Counted from the first letter of the stretch, positions 8,744 through 18,129 are shown. The stretch: 64,000 nucleotides of DNA from Cupriavidus necator A5-1 (GCF_000744095.1 NZ_JQLI01000001.1:1054001-1118000); one strand, 5' to 3'. Numbers and translations: made by a program. Notes: generated by a model from the letters alone, not told the origin.

Positions 8744-10057
8744 TTACGCGCGCAGCGACCTGAAGCCCGTACGCAGCTCTTCGGTGAGGAGCTTCGGCTG
8801 CTCCCAGGCCGCGAAGTGACCGCCCTTGGGAAGCTTGTTGTAGTGGATGAGATTGGGATAGGCCTGCTCGGCCCAGCTCTTCGGCGCCTGGAAGAGTTCA
8901 TCCGGGAAAGCGCTCACGGCCACGGGGATCTTGACGCCTTTCGGCACAAAGAAGGCGACCTTTCTCTCCCAGTAGAGACGGGCCGCGGAAACCCCGGTGT
9001 TCGTCAGCCAGAACAGCGTGATGTTGTCGAGCACATCGTCGCGCGAGAGACCTTCTGGGACCCCGTTGAAGGCGCGCGAGATGAGCTCCAGGCTGCGCGC
9101 ATCGTGGTCGATCATGAAGGTAGCAAGGCCGACGGGTGAATCCGCCAGCGCGGTCAGGGTCTGTGGACGCGTGCCCATGAACAAGGCATAGTAGACACTC
9201 TTGTAGAAGTCCGCCACCTGTTCGTAGGCATGCTTTTCATCCACGGCAAGACCGGCCGGCACCGGCGCGCCGGCGAAAGCCGCAGCGTCGAGCTCAGGCG
9301 GAATCACGCCGGGCATGTTGGTATGGATGGCCAGCAGTTCCTTGGGTGCGAGTACCCCCATCTGGTCAACGACAACCGCACCCCAGTCGCCGCCTTGCGC
9401 TACGTAACCCGTGTATCCGAGGCGCTTCATCAGCACAGTCCACGCGTGCGCGATGCGCTCGGACCCCCAGCCAGTCTCGGCCGGCTTGCCAGAGAAGCCG
9501 TAGCCGGGCATGGACGGAATCACCACGTGGAAGGCATCGGCGGCGGTGCGACCATGCGCTGTCGGGTTGGTGAGCGGCTCGATGAGCTTGAGCTGCTCGA
9601 CGATGGAGCCTGGCCAGCCGTGCGAGATGAGCACAGGCAAGGCATTTTCGTGCTTCGAGCGCACGTGGATGAAGTGGATGTCGAGGCCATCGATCTCGGT
9701 GATGAAGTTCGGCACGGCATTGAGGCGCGCCTCGACTTTGCGCCAGTCATACTCGGTGGCCCAATAACGCGCGAGTTTCTGCGTGGTCGCGAGCGGAACG
9801 CCCTGCGAAAAGTCCGTGACGGTTTCCCGCTCCGGCAACCGGGCGGCGGCGATGCGCCGGCGCAATTCGGTGAGATCCGACTCCGGAAAATTCACATGAA
9901 ACGGACGAATGGCAACTCCATCGGTGCCCATCTGTTGTGCAACTTGAGACATGGCGTAAGACCTTTTTGAAAGATTGAGAAGACCTAGGGTGCTTGCAGC
10001 GGTTGCCGCTGCAGCTCTGCAAAAGAGACGGCGACCGAAATCGGGCGTCTGTTGCAT
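8744..10057 (-). CDS. Epoxide-hydrolase-family protein with twin-arginine-like signal
   Basis: 437 residues from the ATG at 10055-10057, preceded by AAGGAG. The N-terminus MQQTPDFGRRLFCRAAAATA has a twin-arginine and a hydrophobic stretch ending near SYAMSQ, so export through Tat is likely. The EHN domain follows (FHVNFPESDLTELRRRIAAA), then the alpha/beta-hydrolase core with HGWP, the nucleophile motif GGDWGAVV and the His in GGHFAAWEQP. Its leader region is one of three reiterated kinase-tail/palindrome modules. The LRAT gene at 10621 starts with the same MQQ context, so promoter and first codons appear to have been copied together. Substrate unknown. Confidence 0.85.
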   Translation of the reverse strand: MQQTPDFGRRLFCRAAAATAASTLGLLNLSKRSYAMSQVAQQMGTDGVAIRPFHVNFPESDLTELRRRIAAARLPERETVTDFSQGVPLATTQKLARYWATEYDWRKVEARLNAVPNFITEIDGLDIHFIHVRSKHENALPVLISHGWPGSIVEQLKLIEPLTNPTAHGRTAADAFHVVIPSMPGYGFSGKPAETGWGSERIAHAWTVLMKRLGYTGYVAQGGDWGAVVVDQMGVLAPKELLAIHTNMPGVIPPELDAAAFAGAPVPAGLAVDEKHAYEQVADFYKSVYYALFMGTRPQTLTALADSPVGLATFMIDHDARSLELISRAFNGVPEGLSRDDVLDNITLFWLTNTGVSAARLYWERKVAFFVPKGVKIPVAVSAFPDELFQAPKSWAEQAYPNLIHYNKLPKGGHFAAWEQPKLLTEELRTGFRSLRA

Positions 10058-10335
10058 GGCGAACTCCTTGGCAACCGGTGGTTGCGTTCGGGTGTGACTG
10101 CAAATGTTCACAACCCGCGAGTAAGCATGCTGCGCGCGGCGGTTGGTTTGTATTGCGCCGTGGTCGATCGGCTCAACCTCTTGGTAACGACGTGCACGAC
10201 TGCCGCACGCGAAATGCTGGCGATCTTTAACCAGCCGACCGAGAGCCTACGCACATGGTTGGGCGTACTGAACCTTGGTTCATTTCGGCCTGGCAGCGTG
10301 AACCTGAAAACGGTGCCGCAAGGCCGATGGGTGGA
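10058..10335 (-). repeat. Reiterated leader module, copy 1 (upstream of second hydrolase)
   Basis: About 275 bp closely similar to 11185-11512 and 19156-19490. Reading on the minus strand it holds a decayed 3' end of a histidine kinase gene (residues like RPCGTVFRFTLP near 10300-10335), the palindrome at 10269-10282, an untranslated leader with CACAACCC and TGCAGTCACACCC blocks, and the AAGGAG ribosome site. It lies immediately upstream of the exported hydrolase. Confidence 0.8.
10269..10282. promoter_or_regulatory. Palindrome TGAACCTTGGTTCA, site 1
   Basis: Perfect 6-bp arms around TT, about 210 bp upstream of the hydrolase start. It is repeated exactly at 11396-11409 and with one change at 19361-19374. 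A related form lies upstream of the response-regulator/kinase operon at 17402-17417. Confidence 0.6.
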
Positions 10336-10620
10336 CAGCGTCAACCAGGACGGATGCACGGCCAAGATGATTGTCGCGCCCCTGCAAGGACCGTTCGGAA
10401 GGGGTCAGCAGCGCAGCGTCGGGGGACCGCCACCACGACGGCGGCCGTCGCGGCGTCGGCCCTCGTTACTGCGGTCACAAAGCAGTAGCCCGGCAGCAAA
10501 TCGTTGACGACGTACCGCTGTGCGGCGCGTCCGTCGCCGGGCACCGTTCCAAGGCCGGCCATGTGGATCCGCTGCGTACTCGGATCGACGACCGGCTACA
10601 TATGGGTGATGAAAGGCGGG
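10336..10620. other. Intergenic stretch, no confident gene
   Basis: Downstream of the LRAT gene and upstream of module copy 1. A minus-strand frame of about 73 codons (10341-10562, starting MAGLGTVPGDG) is open and has a hydrophobic centre, but no family is recognisable and codon support is weak. Confidence 0.3.
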
Positions 10621-11184
10621 TCAGCTGATGAGAGGCAGTGCATCGCGGGCGGTACTCCACCCGTTGACCAGGCTGGCCAGGACTTGAGCGGCGAGCGCCA
10701 CCGCGCGCGAACTCAACAACAGGCGCTCGACTTGCTGGCTGCGAGCGGCACCGGTCAGGCACCACGAGCAGAAGTGCTCGCAGTTGTTACGCAGAACGTC
10801 GTAGGCGTCTTCGCCCAGGCGAGAGCAGGCACGGGCTACGACTTCGATACCGGAGTACGCCACGTCCGCCCCACCGTGCACCCGCACAGGGTGGCCTTGG
10901 GCGAACTCGGCGAGGCTGACCTTCGCGACCGGACCGCGGCGCAGCGACGAAGACAGGCCCTCGTAGTGGACGACCTGCCCTGCTCCGACGTAGATGCCGT
11001 GATGCGTGTACCAGCGGCGAGGCGTCACGATGTGCGCGCCGAGCGGAAGATGCACGTCTCGCGCCACGGTCGCCTCAGTCGTCGCGTTGGTCATGTCGGC
11101 CTCGCGGAAGGTCGATCGAGGGTCGGGGCCTGCATTTGCTGTCGGTCTCACCTCGACCGCGTTCGCCGACGGCGCCTGTTGCAT
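10621..11184 (-). CDS. LRAT-domain (NlpC/P60-like) acyltransferase or hydrolase
   Basis: 187 residues from the ATG at 11182-11184 behind AAGGAG. The core has the LRAT-family signature: His62 in YTHHGIYVG, a second conserved block VVHYEG, and the catalytic Cys135 in NNCEHF. Vertebrate LRAT and HRASLS enzymes use this Cys/His pair to move acyl chains from phospholipids; bacterial members are mostly uncharacterised. The C-terminus has a hydrophobic stretch near residues 152-172, resembling the tail anchor of HRASLS proteins, so membrane attachment is plausible. The gene follows the giant kinase on the same strand, with module copy 2 between them. An internal ATG (MTNATTEATV) is an alternative start. 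Confidence 0.8.
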   Translation of the reverse strand: MQQAPSANAVEVRPTANAGPDPRSTFREADMTNATTEATVARDVHLPLGAHIVTPRRWYTHHGIYVGAGQVVHYEGLSSSLRRGPVAKVSLAEFAQGHPVRVHGGADVAYSGIEVVARACSRLGEDAYDVLRNNCEHFCSWCLTGAARSQQVERLLLSSRAVALAAQVLASLVNGWSTARDALPLIS

Positions 11185-11512
11185 GACGAACTCCTTGGCA
11201 ACCAGTGGTAGCGTTCGGGTGTGACTGCAATTGTTCACAACCCGGGAGTAAGCATGCGGCGCGCGGTGGTTGGCTTGTATTGCGCCGTGGTCAATCGGCG
11301 CGACCTCCTGGTATCGATGTGCACGACTGCCGCACCTGAAACGCAGGCATTCTTCAACCAGCCGGACAAGAGCCTGCGCACATGGTTGGGCACACTGAAC
11401 CTTGGTTCAGTGGAGGGCCGGCAGCGTGAACCTGAAAGCGGCGCCGTGCGGCCGGTGGGCATCCGCCCACAGTTTTCCGCCGTGGGCATCGATGATGGAC
11501 CGGCAGATCGAC
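11185..11512 (-). repeat. Reiterated leader module, copy 2 (kinase end to LRAT gene)
   Basis: The intact version of the module. It starts inside the 3' end of the giant kinase gene (11407-11512), crosses the palindrome at 11396-11409 just past the kinase stop, and continues through a ~200-bp leader to the LRAT gene. Copies 1 and 3 repeat this order with a broken kinase end, so this copy is the probable source. Confidence 0.8.
11396..11409. promoter_or_regulatory. Palindrome TGAACCTTGGTTCA, site 2
   Basis: Identical to the site at 10269-10282. It overlaps the last codon of the kinase gene and lies about 210 bp upstream of the LRAT start. Confidence 0.6.
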
Positions 11513-14500
11513 AGGCCAATTCCCAGGCCGCCGGACTTTGTGGTGTAAAAGGACTCGAAAACCCGCTCGCGATGCTCCGATGCGATGCCGGGACCCGTGT
11601 CGGCGACCGTGACGAGCATGCCCTGCGACGGACTCGATTCGGTGCTGATTACCAATGTCCGCACGTCAGCGCTGACGCCGGCCATGGCCTCGATCGCATT
11701 GAGGATCAGATTCAGCATCACCTGCTGCAGTTGAACTCGATCTCCGCGAACAGGCGGCAGTCCCTCCGCGAGCTGCGTGTGGACCGTCACGCAATTCTTC
11801 GACAGCTCGCCTCGCACGATTGCAATCACGTTGCCGATGGCATCGTTCAGGTCGACGCTCTCCTGGCGGGGAGGCACTTTTCTGACTTGATCGCGGATCC
11901 GACCGATGATGCCGCCAGCCCGGTAGGTATCGCTAACCACGCACTCAAGAGCCTCACTGACTTCCACCAGCTCTGGCGGATCTCGGGCAAGAAAACGCAA
12001 TGCCGCGTGAGCGTTGTTGCGTGCCGCACCAATTGGCTGGTTGACTTCGTGCGCGATGGAAGCCGCGAGCTGTCCCAGGGTGGCCAGGCGGTTCGCGTGC
12101 GCCAGCGCCATCTGCACCTCGCGCATCGCGTCCGCAGCGCGCTTGCGCTCAGTCAGGTCGAGCACGAATGCGACACCTTGGTACGCATCCTCTGCGAAAG
12201 TCGCCGCGCCGATCAGAACAGGTACGCGGCCGCCGTCTTTCCGGAAGAACTCCTTCTCATAAGGTTGGACTGGACCCGTCGCCTTCAGTGCCGGCACGAA
12301 CGTTTGACCATCACGCTCGCGCCACTCCGGCGGCGTCAGATCTGTCAAGCGGATACGCCCTGACGAGAGATCCTCACTGTCGTATCCCAACATGAGAAGA
12401 AAGGCGCTGTTCGCCTCGACAATCCTGCCCATGAGATCCCAGAAAAAGATCCCGATGATGTTGGCATCCACGAGGCGCCGGATTCTGGCCTCGCGTTCGG
12501 CAAGGTCACGGTACAGGCGCGCGTTCTCAATCGAGATGGCGGCCTCCGATGCCAACAGCTTGAGAACTGCCATTCGAGCGGGGGTGAAGGCGTCGATCGT
12601 CAGGTTGTTCTCCAGGTACAGCACCCCAAGCAGCCTCGTCTGCTTCAGTATCGGCAGGCAGAGTACCGACTTCGCATGGTGCTTGCGAATGTAGTCGTCG
12701 GCGGAGAAAGGGTTCTCGCCTGAGGCGTCATGCAGCAGCACGCATTCCTTGGTACGCAGGACGTAGCGGAAGACGGACTCCGGCAGATCTGCTGCGGTGA
12801 CGCTCGTTTGTCGGAGATGGACCTCCACCTTGTCGCCGCTGGTCGTGACTTCGGCTTCTATCCAATATTCATTCCCTCTCGGAAGAATGAGCACTCCCCG
12901 TTCGGCGCCGGCATGCTCAGTGGCCGTACGCGCCAGCGTGTCGATCAGCTTCTCCAAGACGATCTCGCCCGACACCGCTTCGGAGACCTTGATCACGGTC
13001 GCAAGCTCCAGGTGCTCGACGGATGCCAGCATCGTGCCGGTGAGGTCGGAAGTCGGCTTGTCCACCCTGAGGTGCGGATACAACTGCTCGAGCTGTCGAA
13101 CTTTACCGTCAGCTCCCCAACGAAGGTAGCAGTTCCGCGCATCCCGAAGGTAGGTATTCGCAATCCTCCCGAAGCCGCGCCCCGCGTAAAAGCGCCCCGC
13201 CAGTTCATTGGCGACCGCCTCGTTGTGGACAAAGCCGTGCGTGTGGGCCGACCGCGCGGCCTTCTCATAGAGCTCCTGGGCGTCCAGCACGCGGCCCTCG
13301 ATCCGTGCGATCTCGGCGCCAACGATCGCTGCGCGGTTCTCGAAGGTGACAGGGTTATGTTCGGCCCACGCTTCGAGCTGTTTGTGGTGGGCAGTCAGAG
13401 CGTCGAAATGCTCCCTCTTCTGCTCGGAGGGCACAAGATCCCAAACTGCGGCGCGTGCAAGTCCACCGTAAAGTTGAAATTCCGCACTTTCAAAATTCAG
13501 GGTCGATGACCAGAGCAGCCGCTGCGCGTTCAGCGCGGCATCAACCGCCGACGCAGGGTCTCCGGCAAAGAAACGTGCCTGCAATTTACGGCACCAATAG
13601 TAGAACTCACCGAGGGCCAAAGTGGGGTTGCTGGCCAGATGGCGTTCGGTCGCCAGTTCACTATATTCGTCGTGATCCAACCATCCGAAAGTCGCGGTCA
13701 GCCCACGGAGAGATCGGATCAGCCCAAGGTGCGCACTGCAGGCGGCACTGACAAGACCCAAGCGTGCCCTGCTGGAAAACGCAAGACCGTCTTCGGCCTC
13801 CTTTTGCACATCCGCGAGATGATCTCCTACCGCCAGGCAAATTGTGATCGACGTGTTCCGGCTATAGCCGGCAAAAGTAAGGTCGCCGAGCCGATAGGCA
13901 GCGTCGAACGCTCGGCGTATCAACTCGCGCCCGCTGGCCGGGTGTTTTGTCCATGGCATGACGAGAGCACCCACACACAAGTAGGTTCGAGCTTGATAGC
14001 GCATCAGGCCGCGCTTCTCGACCAGGTCATACCCCAGCTGGGCGAACCGAAAGCCGTCGCGGAAGTTGTCAAAGCGCGGTCCGGCGACAATCGCCATCCA
14101 GACATAGGCGAAGCACGACGCATCGCAGTTGCCGTGTTCGAGGCTGAGATTCACCAAGCGACAGACAATGAGGGATGACATGTGCTCGTCGAAGAAATAG
14201 GATGTCGTAACGGCCTCCGTGAAGACATCCAGAATGTCAAGGACATCCGGGTCCGTTATCAGTGGCAGCTCGACTAGTTCTTCAATTTTCCGACTGCCGA
14301 GCAGCATCCAGATTCGCTCATACTCGCGCATCGCGTCTTCGCGGGTCGGATGTTTCGGCCAGACGGTCCCGTCGCGACGGAGCCACTCCAGGAAGACATC
14401 GAGCCCGATGTCGTTCCTGTCCAGCGCGGTGTAAAGCCTGATCCGCAACAGTGTCGCGACGCAGTAGTCATGGCGACTCCTGGCCCGTTCGGCTAACCGC

Positions 14501-16911
14501 GAGAGCCGATTTTCGGCCGCCAACATATCTCCCGTCAGCAGTTCGCATTCGGCCATCAGGCACTCGATGGAGAACATGAGTGTGTAGTTGTGCTCCCAGG
14601 TCTCCTCTGCAAGGAGGACGCTGCCCGCTCTGAGGTACTTGAGCGCCGAGACATAGGCGGTCGAGAGCTTTGCGCGCCGACCAGCGATCAGATTGAGGTC
14701 TGCAACGTTCTCCCGCTCCTCGACCGAGGCGATGAGATGGGAGCCGCGGTTTAGTTGATTGACGATTTCGAATATGGCCTCCTCCCGCTTCCCCGCAGGC
14801 GTGTGCTCGGCCAGGAGCGTGCCAAGGCGAAGATGTGTCTCGGCACGCAGTTCCTGGGGGATCAATGAATAGGCAGCCTCCTGCACGCGGTCGTGGAGAA
14901 AGCGGTACCTGTCGTTCGAGCGGAAGATCAAGCCAGCGCGAACCGCCTCCCACAGGTGGTCGTGCAATTCCTCGATCGATTCCTGACAGACCATCCGCAG
15001 CACATCGAACTCGGCGCTGTTTCCCAGGCAAGCAAGCTGCTTTAGCGTCTTCTGCGTGGTCATTGGCAGGCGGTTCAGTTTCCCGACCATCAGCTCCACG
15101 ACGTTGTCGGTGTAGCCCTTGGCATGGATGAGGTCCAGATCCCATGACCATCGCCCTTCATCGTAGTCAAAGGCGAGCAAGCCCTCGTCTGCCAGCGTGG
15201 AAATGAACTGGATCGCGAAAAACGGATTGCCGGTCGTCTTCTCGTGAATCAATTGCGCCATCGGGCCGACGCGCTTCGGTTCGCAGCGAAGACAGTCCGC
15301 CAGCAATTGCACCAGGTCGTCGCAATCCAGCGGAGCGAGGACGATGTCCTGCAGCACGGCCCCGCCTTGGCGGATGGCGTCCAGCTTGCGCACCAGGGGG
15401 TGGGTGGCGCTGACCTCGTTGTCCCGATAAGCGCCGATCAGCAGGAGATGCTTCAGATCGGAGCGCGTCAGCAGGTCTTCGAGGAGGTCGAGCGTGGCCG
15501 CATCCAGCCATTGCAGATCGTCGAGGAAAAGGGCGAGCGGATGCTCGGGCCGCGCGAATACCCCTATGAAGCGCCGGAATACCAGCTGAAAGCGCCCTTG
15601 CTCATCCTGCGGAGGCAGTTCGGGCACAGGCGGCTGTTCCCCGATGATGTGCTTCAATTCCGGAACGAGCTCGACCATGAGCAGTCCGTTCGGATCCAGC
15701 GCCTCGCGAAGGGCGTCGCGCCATTTGCACAAGTCTTCCTCGTTCTTGCTCAGGAGCGGCCGAATCAGTCCCTGGAAGGCCTGCGCCAGCGTGGCATACG
15801 GAATGTCGCGCTTGTACTGGTCGAACTTGCCTGACGCGAACAACCCGCGAGGAGGAACAAGCGGCTTCTGGAGCTCGTTGACGACAGCGGATTTGCCGAT
15901 GCCCGAGTATCCGGAGACGAGCACCAACTCGGACCTCCCCCCGGCGACGATGCGATCAAACGCGGCGAGAAGCGTGTTGACCTCCGATCCGCGCCCGTAG
16001 AGCTTCTCGGGGATCATGAGGCGAGCTGGGATGTCATCATCGCCGGGCGGGAAATCATGGATGCGCCCCTGCGCGGCCCATTCGGAGAGGCAGCGGCGGA
16101 GGTCGCGCTCGACACCCGCCGCCGACTGGTATCGTTCCTCGACGGTCTTGGCGAGCATCTTCATGGCGATGGCGGAGACGGCGCTCGGAATACTCGTCAA
16201 TCTCTCGCTGGGGCTTGTCGGCTGTCGCGCAATGTGACAGTGCACCCACTCCATCGGTTCCGATGCCGTGAACGGAAGACGGCCGGTCAGCATTTCATAG
16301 AAGGTGACTCCGAGCGAATACAGGTCGCTCCGGGAATCGATGGAGCGGTTTACTCGTCCAGTTTGCTCGGGTGCCATATAGGCGAGCGTTCCTGCGATGA
16401 ACTCGGGAGGTTCAGGCGACTGCCGCTCGCGCGGGAGCCGAGATGCAATGCCGAAGCCGGTGAGCCAGACTCGCTCCGTCGCCGATTCCACGATCACGTT
16501 GGCAGGCTTGATGTCCTTGTGGACGAGCCCGCGTCCGTGAAGCCGGCCGAGCGCGGCCGACATCGCCACCGCAAGTCGTAGAAATCGTCCGATTTCCATG
16601 GGTTGGCGGATCAGGCGGTCCAGCGGCTCACCGCCTGCGAAATCGACAACGAGCATCGTCCGTCCGGGCTCGCGCACGAGCTCTGTCGGGCGCAATGCCC
16701 ACGCCGCATCGAGGTAGTCCCTGAGTTCGTATTCGTGTGCGAGACGATTTATGCGCTCTTGCGTCGAATGCTGAGCGCCGGACATTACGGGTATGAAAGC
16801 GTGTCGATCACCTTCGGCATCGTCGCTCTTGAGTCTGCAGAAGACACGCTCGGCGTCCCCCCACAGGATTTCCGCAGAGTCATTGTCCAAATCGCCGTCG
16901 AACGCGTTCAT
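11407..16911 (-). CDS. Giant Ser/Thr-kinase-like / AAA ATPase / GAF / PAS sensor histidine kinase
   Basis: About 1834 residues from the ATG at 16909-16911, whose ATGA overlaps the stop of the upstream receiver gene. Order: protein-kinase-like domain (1-265) with HKDIKPANV but TGFG where DFG is expected and no clear N-lobe VAIK lysine; a STAND/AAA-type ATPase with Walker A GYSGIGKS (~335) and Walker B LALFLDDLQWLD (~462); a long helical, TPR-like region; GAF (~1317-1460); PAS (~1477-1587); HisKA with His in SIAHEVNQPIGA (~1622); HATPase ending LSICRSIIDAHGG. This is the trifunctional kinase/ATPase/histidine-kinase architecture known from Ralstonia and Burkholderia. The kinase-like domain is probably inactive or a scaffold. 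Phosphate should pass to the two upstream regulators. Confidence 0.88.
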   Translation of the reverse strand: MNAFDGDLDNDSAEILWGDAERVFCRLKSDDAEGDRHAFIPVMSGAQHSTQERINRLAHEYELRDYLDAAWALRPTELVREPGRTMLVVDFAGGEPLDRLIRQPMEIGRFLRLAVAMSAALGRLHGRGLVHKDIKPANVIVESATERVWLTGFGIASRLPRERQSPEPPEFIAGTLAYMAPEQTGRVNRSIDSRSDLYSLGVTFYEMLTGRLPFTASEPMEWVHCHIARQPTSPSERLTSIPSAVSAIAMKMLAKTVEERYQSAAGVERDLRRCLSEWAAQGRIHDFPPGDDDIPARLMIPEKLYGRGSEVNTLLAAFDRIVAGGRSELVLVSGYSGIGKSAVVNELQKPLVPPRGLFASGKFDQYKRDIPYATLAQAFQGLIRPLLSKNEEDLCKWRDALREALDPNGLLMVELVPELKHIIGEQPPVPELPPQDEQGRFQLVFRRFIGVFARPEHPLALFLDDLQWLDAATLDLLEDLLTRSDLKHLLLIGAYRDNEVSATHPLVRKLDAIRQGGAVLQDIVLAPLDCDDLVQLLADCLRCEPKRVGPMAQLIHEKTTGNPFFAIQFISTLADEGLLAFDYDEGRWSWDLDLIHAKGYTDNVVELMVGKLNRLPMTTQKTLKQLACLGNSAEFDVLRMVCQESIEELHDHLWEAVRAGLIFRSNDRYRFLHDRVQEAAYSLIPQELRAETHLRLGTLLAEHTPAGKREEAIFEIVNQLNRGSHLIASVEERENVADLNLIAGRRAKLSTAYVSALKYLRAGSVLLAEETWEHNYTLMFSIECLMAECELLTGDMLAAENRLSRLAERARSRHDYCVATLLRIRLYTALDRNDIGLDVFLEWLRRDGTVWPKHPTREDAMREYERIWMLLGSRKIEELVELPLITDPDVLDILDVFTEAVTTSYFFDEHMSSLIVCRLVNLSLEHGNCDASCFAYVWMAIVAGPRFDNFRDGFRFAQLGYDLVEKRGLMRYQARTYLCVGALVMPWTKHPASGRELIRRAFDAAYRLGDLTFAGYSRNTSITICLAVGDHLADVQKEAEDGLAFSSRARLGLVSAACSAHLGLIRSLRGLTATFGWLDHDEYSELATERHLASNPTLALGEFYYWCRKLQARFFAGDPASAVDAALNAQRLLWSSTLNFESAEFQLYGGLARAAVWDLVPSEQKREHFDALTAHHKQLEAWAEHNPVTFENRAAIVGAEIARIEGRVLDAQELYEKAARSAHTHGFVHNEAVANELAGRFYAGRGFGRIANTYLRDARNCYLRWGADGKVRQLEQLYPHLRVDKPTSDLTGTMLASVEHLELATVIKVSEAVSGEIVLEKLIDTLARTATEHAGAERGVLILPRGNEYWIEAEVTTSGDKVEVHLRQTSVTAADLPESVFRYVLRTKECVLLHDASGENPFSADDYIRKHHAKSVLCLPILKQTRLLGVLYLENNLTIDAFTPARMAVLKLLASEAAISIENARLYRDLAEREARIRRLVDANIIGIFFWDLMGRIVEANSAFLLMLGYDSEDLSSGRIRLTDLTPPEWRERDGQTFVPALKATGPVQPYEKEFFRKDGGRVPVLIGAATFAEDAYQGVAFVLDLTERKRAADAMREVQMALAHANRLATLGQLAASIAHEVNQPIGAARNNAHAALRFLARDPPELVEVSEALECVVSDTYRAGGIIGRIRDQVRKVPPRQESVDLNDAIGNVIAIVRGELSKNCVTVHTQLAEGLPPVRGDRVQLQQVMLNLILNAIEAMAGVSADVRTLVISTESSPSQGMLVTVADTGPGIASEHRERVFESFYTTKSGGLGIGLSICRSIIDAHGGKLWADAHRPHGAAFRFTLPALH

Positions 16912-17300
16912 GGCGCGACTCGAGGCGTCTTGTCGCGCGCGAAGGCGCGATGAAGGCAATCGATCAGGACGGCCTCGTCCAACGGCTTGTGAAGGTAGCC
17001 TCTGACGCCCAGGCTCAGCATGCGTTGCCGGACGCCATCTTCCGGATAGGCCGTGATCAGGATCGTCGGGATGGCGTGCCCCGTCGCGACCAGATGCTGG
17101 TAAAGCTCGGCACCCGTCATGGCGGGCATGTGAACGTCAGCGACCAGGCAGGCGGTAGCGGGCAGTTGGGTGGACGCGAGGAATTCGGCCGCGGACGGGA
17201 ACACCGCGACGGTGTAGCCGTGCGACCTGAGCAGTCTTCGCATGGAGTCGCGAAAGGACTGGTCGTCATCGATGATGGAGATCAGGAATGGCTCAGGCAC
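16908..17300 (-). CDS. Single-domain response regulator
   Basis: A receiver domain: ISIIDDDQSFRDSM acidic pocket, phospho-acceptor Asp in LVADVHMPAMTG, Thr in LITAYP and Lys in YLHKPL. No DNA-binding output domain follows. I prefer the GTG at 17298-17300 (VPEPFLISIIDDD), because the longer frame to 17435 would run through the palindrome at 17402-17417 and has no conserved sequence. The gene is translationally coupled to the kinase by an ATGA overlap. It probably relays or buffers phosphate between the kinase and the FixJ-type partner. Confidence 0.8.
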   Translation of the reverse strand: MPEPFLISIIDDDQSFRDSMRRLLRSHGYTVAVFPSAAEFLASTQLPATACLVADVHMPAMTGAELYQHLVATGHAIPTILITAYPEDGVRQRMLSLGVRGYLHKPLDEAVLIDCLHRAFARDKTPRVAP

Positions 17301-17401
17301 GAAAGTTTCCGGTGCGTCACTTGCAGCCTCGGCAACATGCCCGGCGGCACGACCGACTACCGCTCTGTTGCCAAGAGTACTGCCACAGCGAGGCTGGATC
17401 T

Positions 17402-17417
17402 CTAAGCCTTGGTTTAG
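17402..17417. promoter_or_regulatory. Palindrome CTAAGCC-TT-GGTTTAG, site 4
   Basis: Seven-bp arms with one mismatch around TT, related to TGAACC-TT-GGTTCA. It lies about 100 bp upstream of the receiver/kinase operon and downstream of the FixJ-type gene. Confidence 0.5.
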
Positions 17418-17466
17418 GTATGAGGGGGCGGGCATCTGGAGAAGTGTCGACTCCAGGTCTTGGCGA

Positions 17467-18129
17467 CTACGAGCGCTCAGCTTTCTTCGGCAGGAGGTTA
17501 AGTTGGTCCGCCATTCGGCAGAGATCCGGGAGCGATGCGGCCTCGATCTTGCGCATCATGTTGCTTCGATGAACCTTCACCGTGGTTTCGGTGATGCCCA
17601 TGTCGCCGGCAATCTGCTTGTTCAGCCGGCCCTGTACGACCTGGACGAGAATCGCGCGTTCACGCGGCGTCAGCTCTTCGAATCGAGCCCTGAGCGTGCG
17701 CAGGGATGCTTCGTTCTCGCGGCGCGCGCGGTCTCTGGCGAGCCCCACATTCACGGCATCCAGAAGATCCTGATCCCGGAACGGCTTTGTCAGAAACTCG
17801 ATGGCGCCCGCTTTCATCGCCTGCACGGTCATCGGAATGTCTCCATGTCCGGTGATGAAGACGATGGGGAGCGCCACGCCCGCCGCGGCAAGATCGCGCT
17901 GAAATTCCAGCCCGCTCCTTCCCGGCATTCTCACGTCCAGAACCAGACAGGTAGGACCATCGGGCGGCTCGGATTTCGCAAACTCGTCTATCGACGCAAA
18001 CGCTCGGGCATGCAGACCCGCCGACCGCAAGAGTCGTTCGAGCGATTCGCGAAACTGCGTGTCGTCGTCGATGACCACAACGCAGGGATCTGAGTTCGGC
18101 ACCACTTTCGTTAGCGATTGAAGTTCCAT
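17467..18129 (-). CDS. FixJ/LuxR-type response regulator
   Basis: 220 residues from the ATG at 18127-18129 (GGAG eight bases upstream; an earlier ATG at 18144 is less well placed). Receiver domain with VVVIDDDTQF, phospho-acceptor Asp in CLVLDVRMPGRSG, Thr in FITGHGD and Lys in FLTKPFRD; C-terminal GerE/LuxR helix-turn-helix (about 150-212: LTPRERAILVQVVQGRLNKQ, then TVKVHRSNMMRKI). It is the best candidate to bind the palindromes upstream of the kinase operon and the copied leaders. It shares strand with the kinase operon but is separated by about 165 bp holding palindrome site 4. Confidence 0.9.
   Translation of the reverse strand: MELQSLTKVVPNSDPCVVVIDDDTQFRESLERLLRSAGLHARAFASIDEFAKSEPPDGPTCLVLDVRMPGRSGLEFQRDLAAAGVALPIVFITGHGDIPMTVQAMKAGAIEFLTKPFRDQDLLDAVNVGLARDRARRENEASLRTLRARFEELTPRERAILVQVVQGRLNKQIAGDMGITETTVKVHRSNMMRKIEAASLPDLCRMADQLNLLPKKAERS

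Noticed and set aside
10058..10330. Leader repeat considered as an insertion sequence or non-coding RNA
   Set aside because: No inverted terminal repeats or transposase, and it contains a kinase gene end; a copied promoter region explains it better. A small RNA cannot be excluded.
17301..17435. N-terminal extension of the single-domain response regulator
   Set aside because: It crosses the palindrome at 17402-17417 and has no conserved sequence; the GTG at 17300 gives a normal receiver start.
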